From assembly GCA_023422635.1 (NCBI GenBank), contig JAFAGO010000032.1:1-58321 (forward strand): 58,321 bases of DNA, in the 5' to 3' direction. The notes beneath the pieces are model-generated. The model did not search any database and had not been told where the DNA came from. It saw only the letters and a list, made by a program, of their open reading frames with translations. Of this stretch, positions 49,475 to 58,321 are shown piece by piece. The DNA comes from Bacteroidota bacterium (GTDB lineage: Bacteria; Bacteroidota; Bacteroidia; Flavobacteriales; Weeksellaceae). A program made the position numbers and the translations under genes. Position 1 is the stretch's first letter. The number at the start of each line of letters is the position of its first letter.

Positions 49475-51826
49475 TTAGAATGGATAGCCAATTGCGATAT
49501 TGAAAATTAAATTATCTTTCCTCCAAGTGCTGTCGCCAAAATCTATTTTATCAAAAGTCCATCGATCGCCTTTTTCATAATACGGAATTCGAAGTGGAAT
49601 TGCCAAATCCAATCGGAGAATCATGATACTGAAATCGAATCGCAAACCAACACCTGCACCTACTGCAATTTCACTCATCCAATCTTTTCCAAATTTACCA
49701 CCTGGAAAATCTTCATTTTCATTAACGAGCCAAACATTCCCTGCATCTACAAAAGCAGCTACATTGAAAAATTTATACACATTTGCGCGGTATTCGGCAT
49801 TCATTTCTAATTTAATATCGCCGGATTGATCGAAGTAAAAAGATGACGTTTGTGTTCGCGGATCATAACTTCCTGGACCTAAAGTTCTGGCTCTAAAGGA
49901 ACGAATACTATTAGATCCGCCAACGAAAAATTGTTTAGAGAAAGGAATATATTCTGAGTTTCCATACGGATAAGCGACACCTGCAATAATGCGAGAAGCG
50001 AACGATGTTTTTTCACCGAATTTATGGTACCATCTGAAATCGTGCTCCATTTTTGCATATTGGCTAAACGGGATTCCAAAAATTGTTTTTTGATTGTTAT
50101 TGTTGGCATTTCCGCCGGTAATTAAACCTGTAAGATTTCCCGCTAAATCCAATGAACCTTGATAGTAAAACGTATTGGTTTTGGGTAACATCGTTGTTGT
50201 GTACGTGTACGTGTAAGTAGGTCCAAAAATAAGTTGCTCTTCCACCACTCTACCCAATGATGGATTCGCAGTGATTCCTTTTTCTGGATTTCCGTTCACT
50301 TGTTCCCAATATTTATCGGTTACTTTCGCTGGTTTAACAAGGGTAATATCGATGACATTTAAATTATGTTCTTTTCGAATATTTTCTTTCCATGAATACC
50401 CAAATTTTCCCATAAAATTATTCAAAGTATAGAGTTGCGTTCTCGCCATATACTCATATCCCAAACTAATATTGGTTCTTGGAACATACGCGCTGGATGT
50501 TGAAAATTTAAAAGGTGCTACAATTCGCGGAATACTCAGTTGCGTATTGGCACCAACTCTAATAATATTATTGGCATCTTTCGCGCCACCCATTTGCACA
50601 TCAAAAGCTCCATAAACGGACGCTTTAAATTGTTCTGCTCCACGGAAGAAATTTCGATGAGTCCAATTCAGGTTGACTTCTCCACCACCATAATTGGCTG
50701 AATTGGTTCTTCCTAACGTTTCCAAACGTAAGGATTGAAGTTCTCTTGGGGTAAGCAAATAATAAACATCAAACTTTTGATTAAGAGAATCGGAAACAAT
50801 GAATTCGTTCTTCACAAATTTAAAAACCCCTAAACTGATGAGTCGATTCAAGGTTAAATTATGATCGGCGCGATTGTATAAATCTCCATGATCAAAATAC
50901 AAAGCGCGATCGAAGATTCTGGGTTTGAATTTTTTATTAACGTCTACAATATATTCATTGTCTTTATATTCATATTGTTTTAAAGAATCTTCAGACATTG
51001 GCACGCTGTATTTCCCTTTGCGAACATCGCGTAAATTATAATCTGGAAAAACCACAACGTTGTTGATACTCCATTGTTCTTTTGCTTGTTTTGGCGTATT
51101 GTCTTTCAGCTTTACAAAAAGTTCAACTTGATGGTTTTTGCTCACCGTAGAATCTGCCTGAACAATAATATTATCGGAATGAAAATAGTAAAATCCCTTC
51201 TCTTTCATTCGTTCATCAATTCTTTCACGCTCCGATTTAATAACGTCCAAATCAAAAGGATTTCCTGATTTCAAAAAGGAATTATCTTTAAGATTTGCGA
51301 TTTCACGGTTTACGATGGATGAATCGGTTGGAAAATGAATCTCGCTAATGGTATATTGTGCACCCGGTTTAACGGTGTAATCAATTTTAGCTGTTTTATC
51401 TTTTTTGATGGTTTCGTAGGATGCTTTTGCGTTAAAGTATCCTTTATTCTCCGCGTAATTTTCCAAAATTGAGCGGTTGAATTCCAGATCAACATCGCTT
51501 AATAAAACAGGTTTTTCCCCAACTTTATTCTTCCACCAATTGGTCCAACCCTTCTCTTTCGTTGGTTCTTTTGTATGATTCCAAACCCAAACTCTTGGTC
51601 GCATTCCCAAAAAAGAGCTGTTCGGTTTTGGTGTTAGTTGACTTTCTAAACCTTCCTCTAAAGTAGACTTTGCTTTTCTAGATAGACTATCGTTTTGAAT
51701 ATCGATTTTTGCGCCTGTGTACAAAAATGCACCTTCTTTTAAATTTTCTGTTCCTGCACATGAGGATAAAAGCAATACAAATACTGCTGAAATTAGGGTT
51801 GGTATTTTACAATTCGCGCTGATCAT
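49475..51826 (-). CDS. TamL: BamA/TamA-family outer-membrane lipoprotein
   Basis: A 783-residue Omp85-family protein. Unlike proteobacterial TamA it begins with a lipoprotein signal (Cys23 in LLLSSCAG), the hallmark of TamL in Bacteroidota. POTRA domains follow (about residues 110-330, for example KPGAQYTISEIHF). A 16-stranded barrel has the lid-lock motif in NSIRSFRARTLGPGSY, and the barrel ends in FNIAIGYPF. With TamB it forms a bridge across the periplasm for outer-membrane biogenesis. Its ATG overlaps the tamB stop (ATGA). Confidence 0.92.
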   Translation of the reverse strand: MISANCKIPTLISAVFVLLLSSCAGTENLKEGAFLYTGAKIDIQNDSLSRKAKSTLEEGLESQLTPKPNSSFLGMRPRVWVWNHTKEPTKEKGWTNWWKNKVGEKPVLLSDVDLEFNRSILENYAENKGYFNAKASYETIKKDKTAKIDYTVKPGAQYTISEIHFPTDSSIVNREIANLKDNSFLKSGNPFDLDVIKSERERIDERMKEKGFYYFHSDNIIVQADSTVSKNHQVELFVKLKDNTPKQAKEQWSINNVVVFPDYNLRDVRKGKYSVPMSEDSLKQYEYKDNEYIVDVNKKFKPRIFDRALYFDHGDLYNRADHNLTLNRLISLGVFKFVKNEFIVSDSLNQKFDVYYLLTPRELQSLRLETLGRTNSANYGGGEVNLNWTHRNFFRGAEQFKASVYGAFDVQMGGAKDANNIIRVGANTQLSIPRIVAPFKFSTSSAYVPRTNISLGYEYMARTQLYTLNNFMGKFGYSWKENIRKEHNLNVIDITLVKPAKVTDKYWEQVNGNPEKGITANPSLGRVVEEQLIFGPTYTYTYTTTMLPKTNTFYYQGSLDLAGNLTGLITGGNANNNNQKTIFGIPFSQYAKMEHDFRWYHKFGEKTSFASRIIAGVAYPYGNSEYIPFSKQFFVGGSNSIRSFRARTLGPGSYDPRTQTSSFYFDQSGDIKLEMNAEYRANVYKFFNVAAFVDAGNVWLVNENEDFPGGKFGKDWMSEIAVGAGVGLRFDFSIMILRLDLAIPLRIPYYEKGDRWTFDKIDFGDSTWRKDNLIFNIAIGYPF

Positions 51827-54800
51827 TTTGCTCCTTCTTTTTGTGTTCTTGCTTTTCTTTTAAAATCGCGGTTGAATTTTCGCCTTTCAAAAATTTCTTT
51901 GAATTTATCGTAATCTACCGTAATAATAAATCCTACGCCAGTTTCAATAATTTGTCCCTGAAGCGCTACCTGATATTCGTTTTTACGATAGGCACGTAAG
52001 GTGTATCTTCCATCTCTTGAAAGCGCATAATCAAAGCTTACATCTCCCGCAATATTCGTCATATTTTCATTTTGTCGTGCATCGCCTTCAATGCCAAAAT
52101 TGCTTCCCACGGTTACTTTTAAACGATCATCCAAAAGCGTTTTTGAAATATCCACATTCAAATCTGTTCTTTCATTTTTGGTTCCTGAAGAATAATCTTC
52201 TGTAGATTCCAAACCGAAATTAATGTCGACACCACTAATTAAACTTCCTGCAAGATTATTTAACTGATCGGAAAGAATTCTACTCACACTTTGTTTTGCT
52301 AAAGTTGCAGCGGAAACTCCGGATTGACTTTGGAATGGATTTTCACCTACAAATCGATTCAACAATAACAAAGCGAAAACTTGTTTATTTAATTCTGAAG
52401 GTTCTGTACGAAGTTGATCTAATTTGGTTCTTGTTGTTTCTAAAACCGTTGTAGAAACTGTACTTAACGATTCCTCAGTCGTAATGTCAAAAGAAATATC
52501 CGGTTTCATTAATTCCCCTTTCAAAATCAATAAGGTATTGAACGGAATTTTTTGTTTATACTGATTTATTTCCGATGCAGCGCTTCCTGCAATTTGCTGT
52601 TCTACCAAATCGATTGGCGCAGCTTCGGTTTTATAAATGGCCGTTAAATCAAGCGTTGCTGCTGTAGGTTCACCCGTCCAAGTGATGGTACTTCCTTTTT
52701 GAATATCGAAACGTCTTTTTAATAAACTTACCGACATTTCGTAGCCACCTTGTTGGATTTCATACACGCCAACTAAAGTGGTTTTTCCTGAAGGATCTAC
52801 ACCTCCTGTAAGTTCTGCTTCCCCTTGAAGTTCTACAAAATCGCCATTGGCTTTATCGATAATAATGGACATTTTTGCTTCTTTACGCACTTCGATATTT
52901 ACATTTACATCCATTCCTTTTAATCGAGTATCGGTGGAAACAGAATCGGTTTGAATGGTTTCTTGAAGCGCAATTTGATCTTGATCGATAAACTCTACAA
53001 CGCCTTCACGATCTTGCAATTGCGGTGAAGATTGCGGCAACACAAACGTGAAATCGGTTTTATCGCCAACCACAATTCGTCCATCTACTTTTGGTAAATC
53101 CAAATCGCCTCGAATTTGCAAATTGGCGTTCACTACCATTTTCCCGTACATCATTCCGTCGCTGGATTTCTCTGCATCTACAACGTTAAATTCGCGTGCG
53201 TTCACATCTAAATTAAAAGCAAAATCACGATAGTTTTGTGTTAAAATTTCACCATTCAAGGTTAAAGCGTTTCCATCTTTATCGTTGATTTTAAAGGTGT
53301 TGAATTCCAATCCGCGGTTGGTAAAATCAATGGCATCATTCAATTTCCGAAAATCGCTTCCCGTTTGTGCAATTAACATTCCGACATCGTTAAACTTCAC
53401 TTGCCCTAAAATACTGGGTTTTTCTGCCGTTCCTTGTACTTTTAAATTACCCGAAAGATATCCTTCTGTATTGGTAATGGCATTCATACTAAACCCTTGT
53501 AGCGTTTTCATCTGAAGTTTATTCATGTTCAACAATAAATCGAACGCGCTTTGTTTGGTGTTATATGTTCCGGTAATTTTTACATTATTATCATTGCCCG
53601 AAAGTGCAATATCAGCATCCATAATTCCTGCTGTATTGTTGTTGACTTTTGCATTGAGATTACCAATCGGACTGCCATAAACGATTAAATCCGAAATATC
53701 CATATCGGCATCAAAAGTCATATCTCCCGTTAAATTCCGAAGTTGTGCCGTTCCGTTGATCGTTCCATCTGCTAAAAGAGAATCTTTCTTGATCATCTCG
53801 GTAAGCGTACGAATTTTAAAATCTTTAATCGCTACATTGAGTGGACTTCTTGCAGATTGTGTCTCCGATTGCAAACTGATTTGTGAACCATTATTGGAAA
53901 GAATAAAATTATCCGCAATTACACCACCATTTACCAACTGTATTTTATTTTCAGGATTTACAGTCCATGTTCCATAATTCAACATCAAACCATCCGGATT
54001 TAGAGAAATCTCGGTTATTTCGCCCAGAGATTTTAAATTTCCAGCGATGATGAATTGATCTTTATCCGCAGTATCTTTCGTGTTGACTGTGTAATTGATG
54101 ATGTTATCTGCAATATCTCCCGCAATTGAAACTTTATTTAATGCAAAACTTTCGCTTTTTAGGGCATCCAACTGAATATCATAATCTAATTTACCCGATT
54201 GATTATCAATGTTTAAAGTTGCATTTTCAATACTATTGGTGCCATACGTTAATTGAGGTACATTCCCAACCACTTGTATTTTATCTTGATCTGCATCATA
54301 GGAGCCATTTAAGGTGATGGTTTCGAAACTGCTTAAACTCGGGACAAACTTTCGAATTAAATCGTCGTTTTTAATTTTAGCATCAAAAGTAAAATGCTGA
54401 TTAGGATCGATTTTTACCTTTTTTAATCCTTTTTGAAAAGCATAATATTGGTTTAACGTTTGTTGAAGTGCCGTAAAAATTTGCGTGAGTTTGTACCGTC
54501 CTGATAAACGTACATCTGCAACCTGAGATTCCAATGTCAACTGATTTGAATCTTGCGTGGAAACTGCATTTAATTTAATCTCTTGAACTGGAAAAATATC
54601 TTTGGTATCTGAAATTGCAAAATTATTCAAATTCAAATAACCGTTTAGAAAATCTGGATTCAAGTTCGAGAAATTGCCATCCATTTCACCTGCAATAATC
54701 ATAGGATCGGCGTAAAAGCCCAACTTATGTAAATCCAATTTAACGATGCTTCCATTGAGTTTTAAACTTGGGGAATTCCCTTTCATACTTCCCGCTGCCA

Positions 54801-56847
54801 AAATATTAAGGTTTGCGTTTGCATCTTTAGAATTCAATTTCACTTCGTAGAATCCGCGATTTACAGACGCATCCAATTTAACATTCTGATAACGATAACC
54901 GTTGTACTGCATTGAAGCAATATTTCCGTTGGCTTTCACCGACATTGTCTTGGGATCGAAACCAGTTCCCACTGCATTGATGGTTCCTGTAATTGCCCCA
55001 ACATCTTTATTTTGAATGATTTTCCCGATTTGAAGCCCTTTCAAATTGGCTTTCACATTAAATTTTTCTTGATTTTTTCGACGCATATCCACGAAAGCAT
55101 TCACGCCAGCGTTTCCAAGTGTGGTGGTAATCGCTAAATTGGTGTTCACGACTTCTGTTGTTCCTTTTGCAGTTCCTTTCACCGTCATAAACGAAGGCAG
55201 AGAAATATTGGAAGGAATTGTTCCTTTTGGAACCAAATTGAATATGGTTTTTGCCGCTGTTGAAAGTTCACGAATTTTGAGATCGTACGATAATTGATCC
55301 GGATTCATCGCATTTTTTATGGTTCCAGAAGCCAAAACTTTCAATTTATCTAAACCTGAAAGTTCAAAATTTTGAACCAATAAATCGTTCAGCGTTCCTT
55401 TTGCTCTCGCATCCACATTTAAAATTGCATTTGGATATTTGTTAAATGGCGTTGTATTTCTGAGATCTGGAGCAAGATTGAGAATATCGGCAAATCCAAT
55501 TTTCGAATCGCGAAGATTGAGAATAACATTAACTGCACCAGGATTTGCGGATAATTGTTCTATTGAATTGTAATTCAAAACTACTTGATCTCGAAGCAAG
55601 GTTTTTGGCGTTTTCAAATAGAGGTTTTTCAAATACGCTTGTTTTTCGCCGTACACGAAATCAGTTCTAAATTCTTGTATATGCAAACCTCGTTTTTCTT
55701 GAATTTCAGCTTTGGTCACTTCACCTTCAAAAGTTCCGTTTTCCATTTTGAAATCTTCTAATCCAAGATTCAATTTGGTAAACGACAAATGATTGAAATC
55801 CATTCCACGAGCAGAGGGTTTCACTGCAGAATTGTTGTACACCACTTGTACATCTTCTAAATTTAGAGCGCCCAAAAGCAATTTCATGCTTGAACTTTCC
55901 TCGGTAGAAGCAGTTGATTTTTGTTCGTTTTTTGAATTTGAGGTTGTTGCAGGTAAAAATAAATTTGCAGCAATGGTGGCACCTTTCAAATTCACCTCAT
56001 CAATATCGTAGATTTGTTTTTGAAGATCAAGAGAATTTACTTTAGTACTTAATTCCTTGAACAAAACCATAGCAAAAGTTCGTGAATTATCATCGCCATA
56101 ATCAATATCAAAATTGGTCAATTTAATTCCAGCCAAGCCAATTTGCATCGGACTTTTTTGGTTTAATGAGTCAACTTTTTGTTCTGTTTTTTGCGCAACT
56201 TCTTCAACGAAATCTTGTTTTAGTTTTAACTTCAAACCATCCATCGACAAATCTCCAATTGCATAGGAATTTTTTTCAAGATCAAAAGTTTTTACTCTGG
56301 TGTCGAAAGATTTGAAATAAACTTTAATATTATTCGCTGATTGCTGATCGATAAAGGAAACACCAATATCTTTTAAATTAATTTTATCTAAAGAAATAAC
56401 GAAAGGTTTGGAAGTACTTTCTTCCTTTTCATCGCTCGCGAAAGCGTTGGTAATGTAATCGAAATTAAACGTTCCATCTTTTTTTCGCACGACATTTGCA
56501 CGAAGACTTTCCAAATCGATGGACGTTATATCTGCCCTGGAATCCAATAATTTTGGAATATCCAAACCCACTTCCAATTTACCGGCGTACAAAAGCGTAT
56601 CTACATCTTGACCTTGCAGATACAATTTTTGCATTTCCAACTTGTTTGGAAAACCGATATACACTTTATCAAGCGCAACTTTTGTGTGAATTTTCGACTC
56701 GAGATAAGTTACGAGTTTATCTTTAACGAAATTTTGAACTGCAGGAATTCTTAAACTGAAAATCACAAGAATTAACAACCCAACAACAACGGCAAGAAAA
56801 ATCGCTAAATATTTTAAGAACTTTAGTGCTTTACCCTTCAACTTCAA
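51823..56847 (-). CDS. tamB: TamB: translocation and assembly module inner-membrane protein
   Basis: TamB (1674 residues) is an AsmA-like bridging protein: one N-terminal membrane helix (about residues 12-33), a long periplasmic body of repeated beta-strand units forming a hydrophobic groove, and the DUF490 C-terminal domain. Clear C-terminal landmarks are VDGRIVVGDKTDFTF, PLDL-type sequence near AAPIDLVEQQIAG, and SLISGVDINFGLES. No ATG is available near the start; TTG at 56847 (or 56841) is used, ten bases behind a -7 box. It probably delivers lipids or barrel precursors to TamL. Confidence 0.92.
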   Translation of the reverse strand: MKLKGKALKFLKYLAIFLAVVVGLLILVIFSLRIPAVQNFVKDKLVTYLESKIHTKVALDKVYIGFPNKLEMQKLYLQGQDVDTLLYAGKLEVGLDIPKLLDSRADITSIDLESLRANVVRKKDGTFNFDYITNAFASDEKEESTSKPFVISLDKINLKDIGVSFIDQQSANNIKVYFKSFDTRVKTFDLEKNSYAIGDLSMDGLKLKLKQDFVEEVAQKTEQKVDSLNQKSPMQIGLAGIKLTNFDIDYGDDNSRTFAMVLFKELSTKVNSLDLQKQIYDIDEVNLKGATIAANLFLPATTSNSKNEQKSTASTEESSSMKLLLGALNLEDVQVVYNNSAVKPSARGMDFNHLSFTKLNLGLEDFKMENGTFEGEVTKAEIQEKRGLHIQEFRTDFVYGEKQAYLKNLYLKTPKTLLRDQVVLNYNSIEQLSANPGAVNVILNLRDSKIGFADILNLAPDLRNTTPFNKYPNAILNVDARAKGTLNDLLVQNFELSGLDKLKVLASGTIKNAMNPDQLSYDLKIRELSTAAKTIFNLVPKGTIPSNISLPSFMTVKGTAKGTTEVVNTNLAITTTLGNAGVNAFVDMRRKNQEKFNVKANLKGLQIGKIIQNKDVGAITGTINAVGTGFDPKTMSVKANGNIASMQYNGYRYQNVKLDASVNRGFYEVKLNSKDANANLNILAAGSMKGNSPSLKLNGSIVKLDLHKLGFYADPMIIAGEMDGNFSNLNPDFLNGYLNLNNFAISDTKDIFPVQEIKLNAVSTQDSNQLTLESQVADVRLSGRYKLTQIFTALQQTLNQYYAFQKGLKKVKIDPNQHFTFDAKIKNDDLIRKFVPSLSSFETITLNGSYDADQDKIQVVGNVPQLTYGTNSIENATLNIDNQSGKLDYDIQLDALKSESFALNKVSIAGDIADNIINYTVNTKDTADKDQFIIAGNLKSLGEITEISLNPDGLMLNYGTWTVNPENKIQLVNGGVIADNFILSNNGSQISLQSETQSARSPLNVAIKDFKIRTLTEMIKKDSLLADGTINGTAQLRNLTGDMTFDADMDISDLIVYGSPIGNLNAKVNNNTAGIMDADIALSGNDNNVKITGTYNTKQSAFDLLLNMNKLQMKTLQGFSMNAITNTEGYLSGNLKVQGTAEKPSILGQVKFNDVGMLIAQTGSDFRKLNDAIDFTNRGLEFNTFKINDKDGNALTLNGEILTQNYRDFAFNLDVNAREFNVVDAEKSSDGMMYGKMVVNANLQIRGDLDLPKVDGRIVVGDKTDFTFVLPQSSPQLQDREGVVEFIDQDQIALQETIQTDSVSTDTRLKGMDVNVNIEVRKEAKMSIIIDKANGDFVELQGEAELTGGVDPSGKTTLVGVYEIQQGGYEMSVSLLKRRFDIQKGSTITWTGEPTAATLDLTAIYKTEAAPIDLVEQQIAGSAASEINQYKQKIPFNTLLILKGELMKPDISFDITTEESLSTVSTTVLETTRTKLDQLRTEPSELNKQVFALLLLNRFVGENPFQSQSGVSAATLAKQSVSRILSDQLNNLAGSLISGVDINFGLESTEDYSSGTKNERTDLNVDISKTLLDDRLKVTVGSNFGIEGDARQNENMTNIAGDVSFDYALSRDGRYTLRAYRKNEYQVALQGQIIETGVGFIITVDYDKFKEIFERRKFNRDFKRKARTQKEGAK

Positions 56848-56857
56848 TAGATTTTTA

Positions 56858-56865
56858 CAAATGTA
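56858..56865 (-). promoter_or_regulatory. -7 box TACATTTG of the tamB-tamL-yihY operon
   Basis: A perfect TAnnTTTG on the minus strand, ten bases ahead of the TTG at 56847. It lies inside an inverted repeat TTTACA-AA-TGTAAA (56854-56867). Confidence 0.5.
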
Positions 56866-56905
56866 AAATTTTACTTTAACTTCTCGTTTATATTTTACAT
56901 AAGAT

Positions 56906-56919
56906 CAATTATATAATTG
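56906..56919. promoter_or_regulatory. Perfect 14-bp palindrome between tamB and the thioesterase gene
   Basis: CAATTATATAATTG reads the same on both strands. It lies near the middle of the 158-base divergent promoter region, upstream of both -7 boxes. It is a candidate operator; AT-rich sequence makes chance possible. Confidence 0.3.
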
Positions 56920-56978
56920 GTAGTGTACACCAGCCCATTGCGCTTTAATTTAACCAACAGCAAATCGCAGCATTTAAG

Positions 56979-56986
56979 TATATTTG
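56979..56986 (+). promoter_or_regulatory. -7 box TATATTTG of the thioesterase-thiL unit
   Basis: A perfect TAnnTTTG, 19 bases ahead of the ATG at 57006. Confidence 0.5.
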
Positions 56987-57005
56987 CTAAAAATTTCTGA
57001 AAAAC

Positions 57006-57503
57006 ATGTCTACCTATTACCATTTCTTTGAAGTGCGCTGGAGCGATATTGACGCTAACCGGCATCTTGCCAATTCCTCATATGTGCAATATTGTGCGCA
57101 AACCCGCATGGGCTTTATGACCAAGCACAAAATGGGCGTTAAAGAGTTGAATCGATGGGGAGTTGGACCTGTAATTATGCATGAAAAATATTCCTTTTTT
57201 AAAGAAATTTATGCCGACCAAACCGTGTATGTCTCCTTAGAAATTGATGGAATGGCAGAGGATGCGAGCATTTATCGTTTTGTACATAAATTCTATTTGC
57301 CAGATGGTACGCATTGTGCCACTGCAGAAGCTACTGGCGTTTGGATCGATATGATGTTGAGAAAAATGACTTCTCCACCGGAAGATATTTTGGAAACTTT
57401 AAAAGAATATACATCTGAAAACACCGCAATTCTTACCAGAGAAGACATTAAGAAATTGCCGTTCCGACCAGAAAATATTGACCCCGCCCTTTTTATCGTT
57501 TAA
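57006..57503 (+). CDS. Acyl-CoA thioesterase, 4-hydroxybenzoyl-CoA thioesterase (hotdog) type
   Basis: A 165-residue hotdog-fold thioesterase. The 4HBT-family active-site pattern RWSDIDANRHLANSSYVQYC carries the catalytic aspartate, and the strand pattern EKYSFFKEIYADQTVYVSLEIDG, with CATAEATGVWID, fits acyl-CoA hydrolases of the YbgC/FadM type. The acyl substrate is not predictable. It is followed by thiL after 21 bases and is divergent from tamB. Confidence 0.9.
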   Translation: MSTYYHFFEVRWSDIDANRHLANSSYVQYCAQTRMGFMTKHKMGVKELNRWGVGPVIMHEKYSFFKEIYADQTVYVSLEIDGMAEDASIYRFVHKFYLPDGTHCATAEATGVWIDMMLRKMTSPPEDILETLKEYTSENTAILTREDIKKLPFRPENIDPALFIV

Positions 57504-57524
57504 TCTATCGCCGAATATAAAAAT

Positions 57525-58321
57525 ATGCTTGAAAATAAAAACCAAGATTTAACACCAATCTCAAAATTAGGAGAGTTTGGTTTAATTAAACATTTAACCG
57601 AACATTTCCCCATTGTGAATTCCTCTACCGAAGTTTCCATTGGCGACGATGCTGCGGTGATTAATCCAGAGGGTAAAAAAGTAGTTCTTTCAACAGATGT
57701 GTTGGCAGAAGGTGTTCATTTTAACCTTGGCTATGTTCCTTTAAAACATTTAGGATATAAATCGGTTGTGGTAAACCTAAGCGATATCGCAGCAATGAAT
57801 GCTACGCCTACCCAAATTTTGGTTTCCATTGCAGTTTCAAACCGGTTTCCTGTGGAAGCTTTGGATGAAATTTATGCAGGAATTCAACTGGCTTGTCAAC
57901 ACTATAAGGTAGATTTGGTAGGTGGAGATACCACAAGTTCAACTTCAGGATTGGTAATTAGCATTACCGCCATTGGTTTAGAAGATGATGAAAAAATCGT
58001 GAAAAGAAACGGTGCAAAACCGAACGATTTATTAGTGGTAACTGGCGATTTAGGTGGTGCGTATTTTGGTCTTCAAATTTTGGAAAGAGAACACGCTGTT
58101 TATTTAGCCAATCCAGATATGCAACCAGAAATGGAAGGATATGATTACGTTTTAGAACGCCAATTGAAACCTGAAGCAAGAACAGATATTAAAGAAAAAT
58201 TAAAAGAATTGGACATTAAACCAACTTCGATGATTGATGTTTCGGATGGTTTGGCTTCTGAAATTTTACATCTTTCTGATCAAAGTAAAGTTGGTTTCAG
58301 ATTGTACGATGAAAAAGTTCC
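57525..58321 (+). CDS. thiL: Thiamine-phosphate kinase, N-terminal part (runs off the window)
   Basis: ThiL phosphorylates thiamine phosphate to the active cofactor thiamine diphosphate. 265 codons are visible from an ATG at 57525. The metal- and ATP-binding motifs of the PurM-like fold are present: SIGDDAAVI, STDVLAEGVHF, NLSDIAAMNATP, LVGGDTTSS, VTGDLGGAYFGL and MIDVSDGLASEILH. The C-terminus lies beyond the right edge. No TPP riboswitch precedes it; it is in a unit with the thioesterase. Confidence 0.96.
   Translation, partial: MLENKNQDLTPISKLGEFGLIKHLTEHFPIVNSSTEVSIGDDAAVINPEGKKVVLSTDVLAEGVHFNLGYVPLKHLGYKSVVVNLSDIAAMNATPTQILVSIAVSNRFPVEALDEIYAGIQLACQHYKVDLVGGDTTSSTSGLVISITAIGLEDDEKIVKRNGAKPNDLLVVTGDLGGAYFGLQILEREHAVYLANPDMQPEMEGYDYVLERQLKPEARTDIKEKLKELDIKPTSMIDVSDGLASEILHLSDQSKVGFRLYDEKV

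Noticed and set aside
57504..57524. TPP riboswitch before thiL
   Set aside because: Only 21 bases separate thiL from the thioesterase gene, too few for the aptamer, and no THI-box sequence is visible upstream.

Overview
The window looks like chromosomal core sequence of an AT-rich member of the Bacteroidota, class Flavobacteriia, most likely the Weeksellaceae (Chryseobacterium group). The evidence is a set of lineage markers: TonB-dependent receptor, T9SS type A sorting domain, alternative complex III (ActABCDEF), TamL lipoprotein with TamB, DUF4271, DUF4296, bacterial GH3, LUD protein next to ftsH, an RprX/RprY-like two-component pair, and many promoters with the Bacteroidota -7 box TAnnTTTG. 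I see no insertion sequence, prophage, CRISPR array, rRNA or tRNA.

Layout. 1-3.0 kb: end of a membrane-protein gene and a large TonB receptor. 3.0-8.1 kb (minus strand): NAD synthesis (nadB, nadC), an orphan ORF, rnhA and dnaB. 8.2-12.3 kb: an MFS exporter, a T9SS-secreted protein gene broken by a frameshift and a stop codon, and GH3. 12.3-18.0 kb: an envelope block (beta-barrel, lipoprotein, psd, cdsA, LUD) and the rsfS-ftsH pair. 18-23.6 kb: birA, an operon of glycosyltransferase, DUF4296 lipoprotein, tgt and lptF/G, then DUF4271 and hemD. 23.7-29.7 kb: oligopeptidase B, a small unknown protein, an AHSA1 protein, a histidine kinase/response regulator pair and a SPOR protein. 29.8-38.2 kb: the six-gene alternative complex III operon, which passes electrons from menaquinol to cytochrome c or an oxidase. 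38.4-46.5 kb: lipoprotein, apt, a TPR protein, ribH, a zinc metallopeptidase, a TrmH-type methyltransferase, bestrophin and mutS. 46.5-58.3 kb: small membrane and lipoproteins, a HI0933-type flavoprotein, YihY, the TamL/TamB export module, a thioesterase and the start of thiL.

Most of the region is ordinary housekeeping. The observations I consider worth checking are: (1) GTTAAA motifs, as inverted repeats before the two-component genes and as 11-bp-phased direct repeats before the complex III operon and the TonB receptor, which may outline a small regulon; (2) a canonical EF-hand loop inserted in the iron-sulfur domain of ActB; (3) a tRNA-guanine transglycosylase that has lost all three zinc cysteines but kept the histidine; (4) the doubly broken T9SS gene; (5) a complex III operon without cytochrome oxidase genes behind it; (6) -7 boxes only four bases from the start codon, implying leaderless mRNAs. 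I do not see a clearly new defence, toxin or mobile system here.
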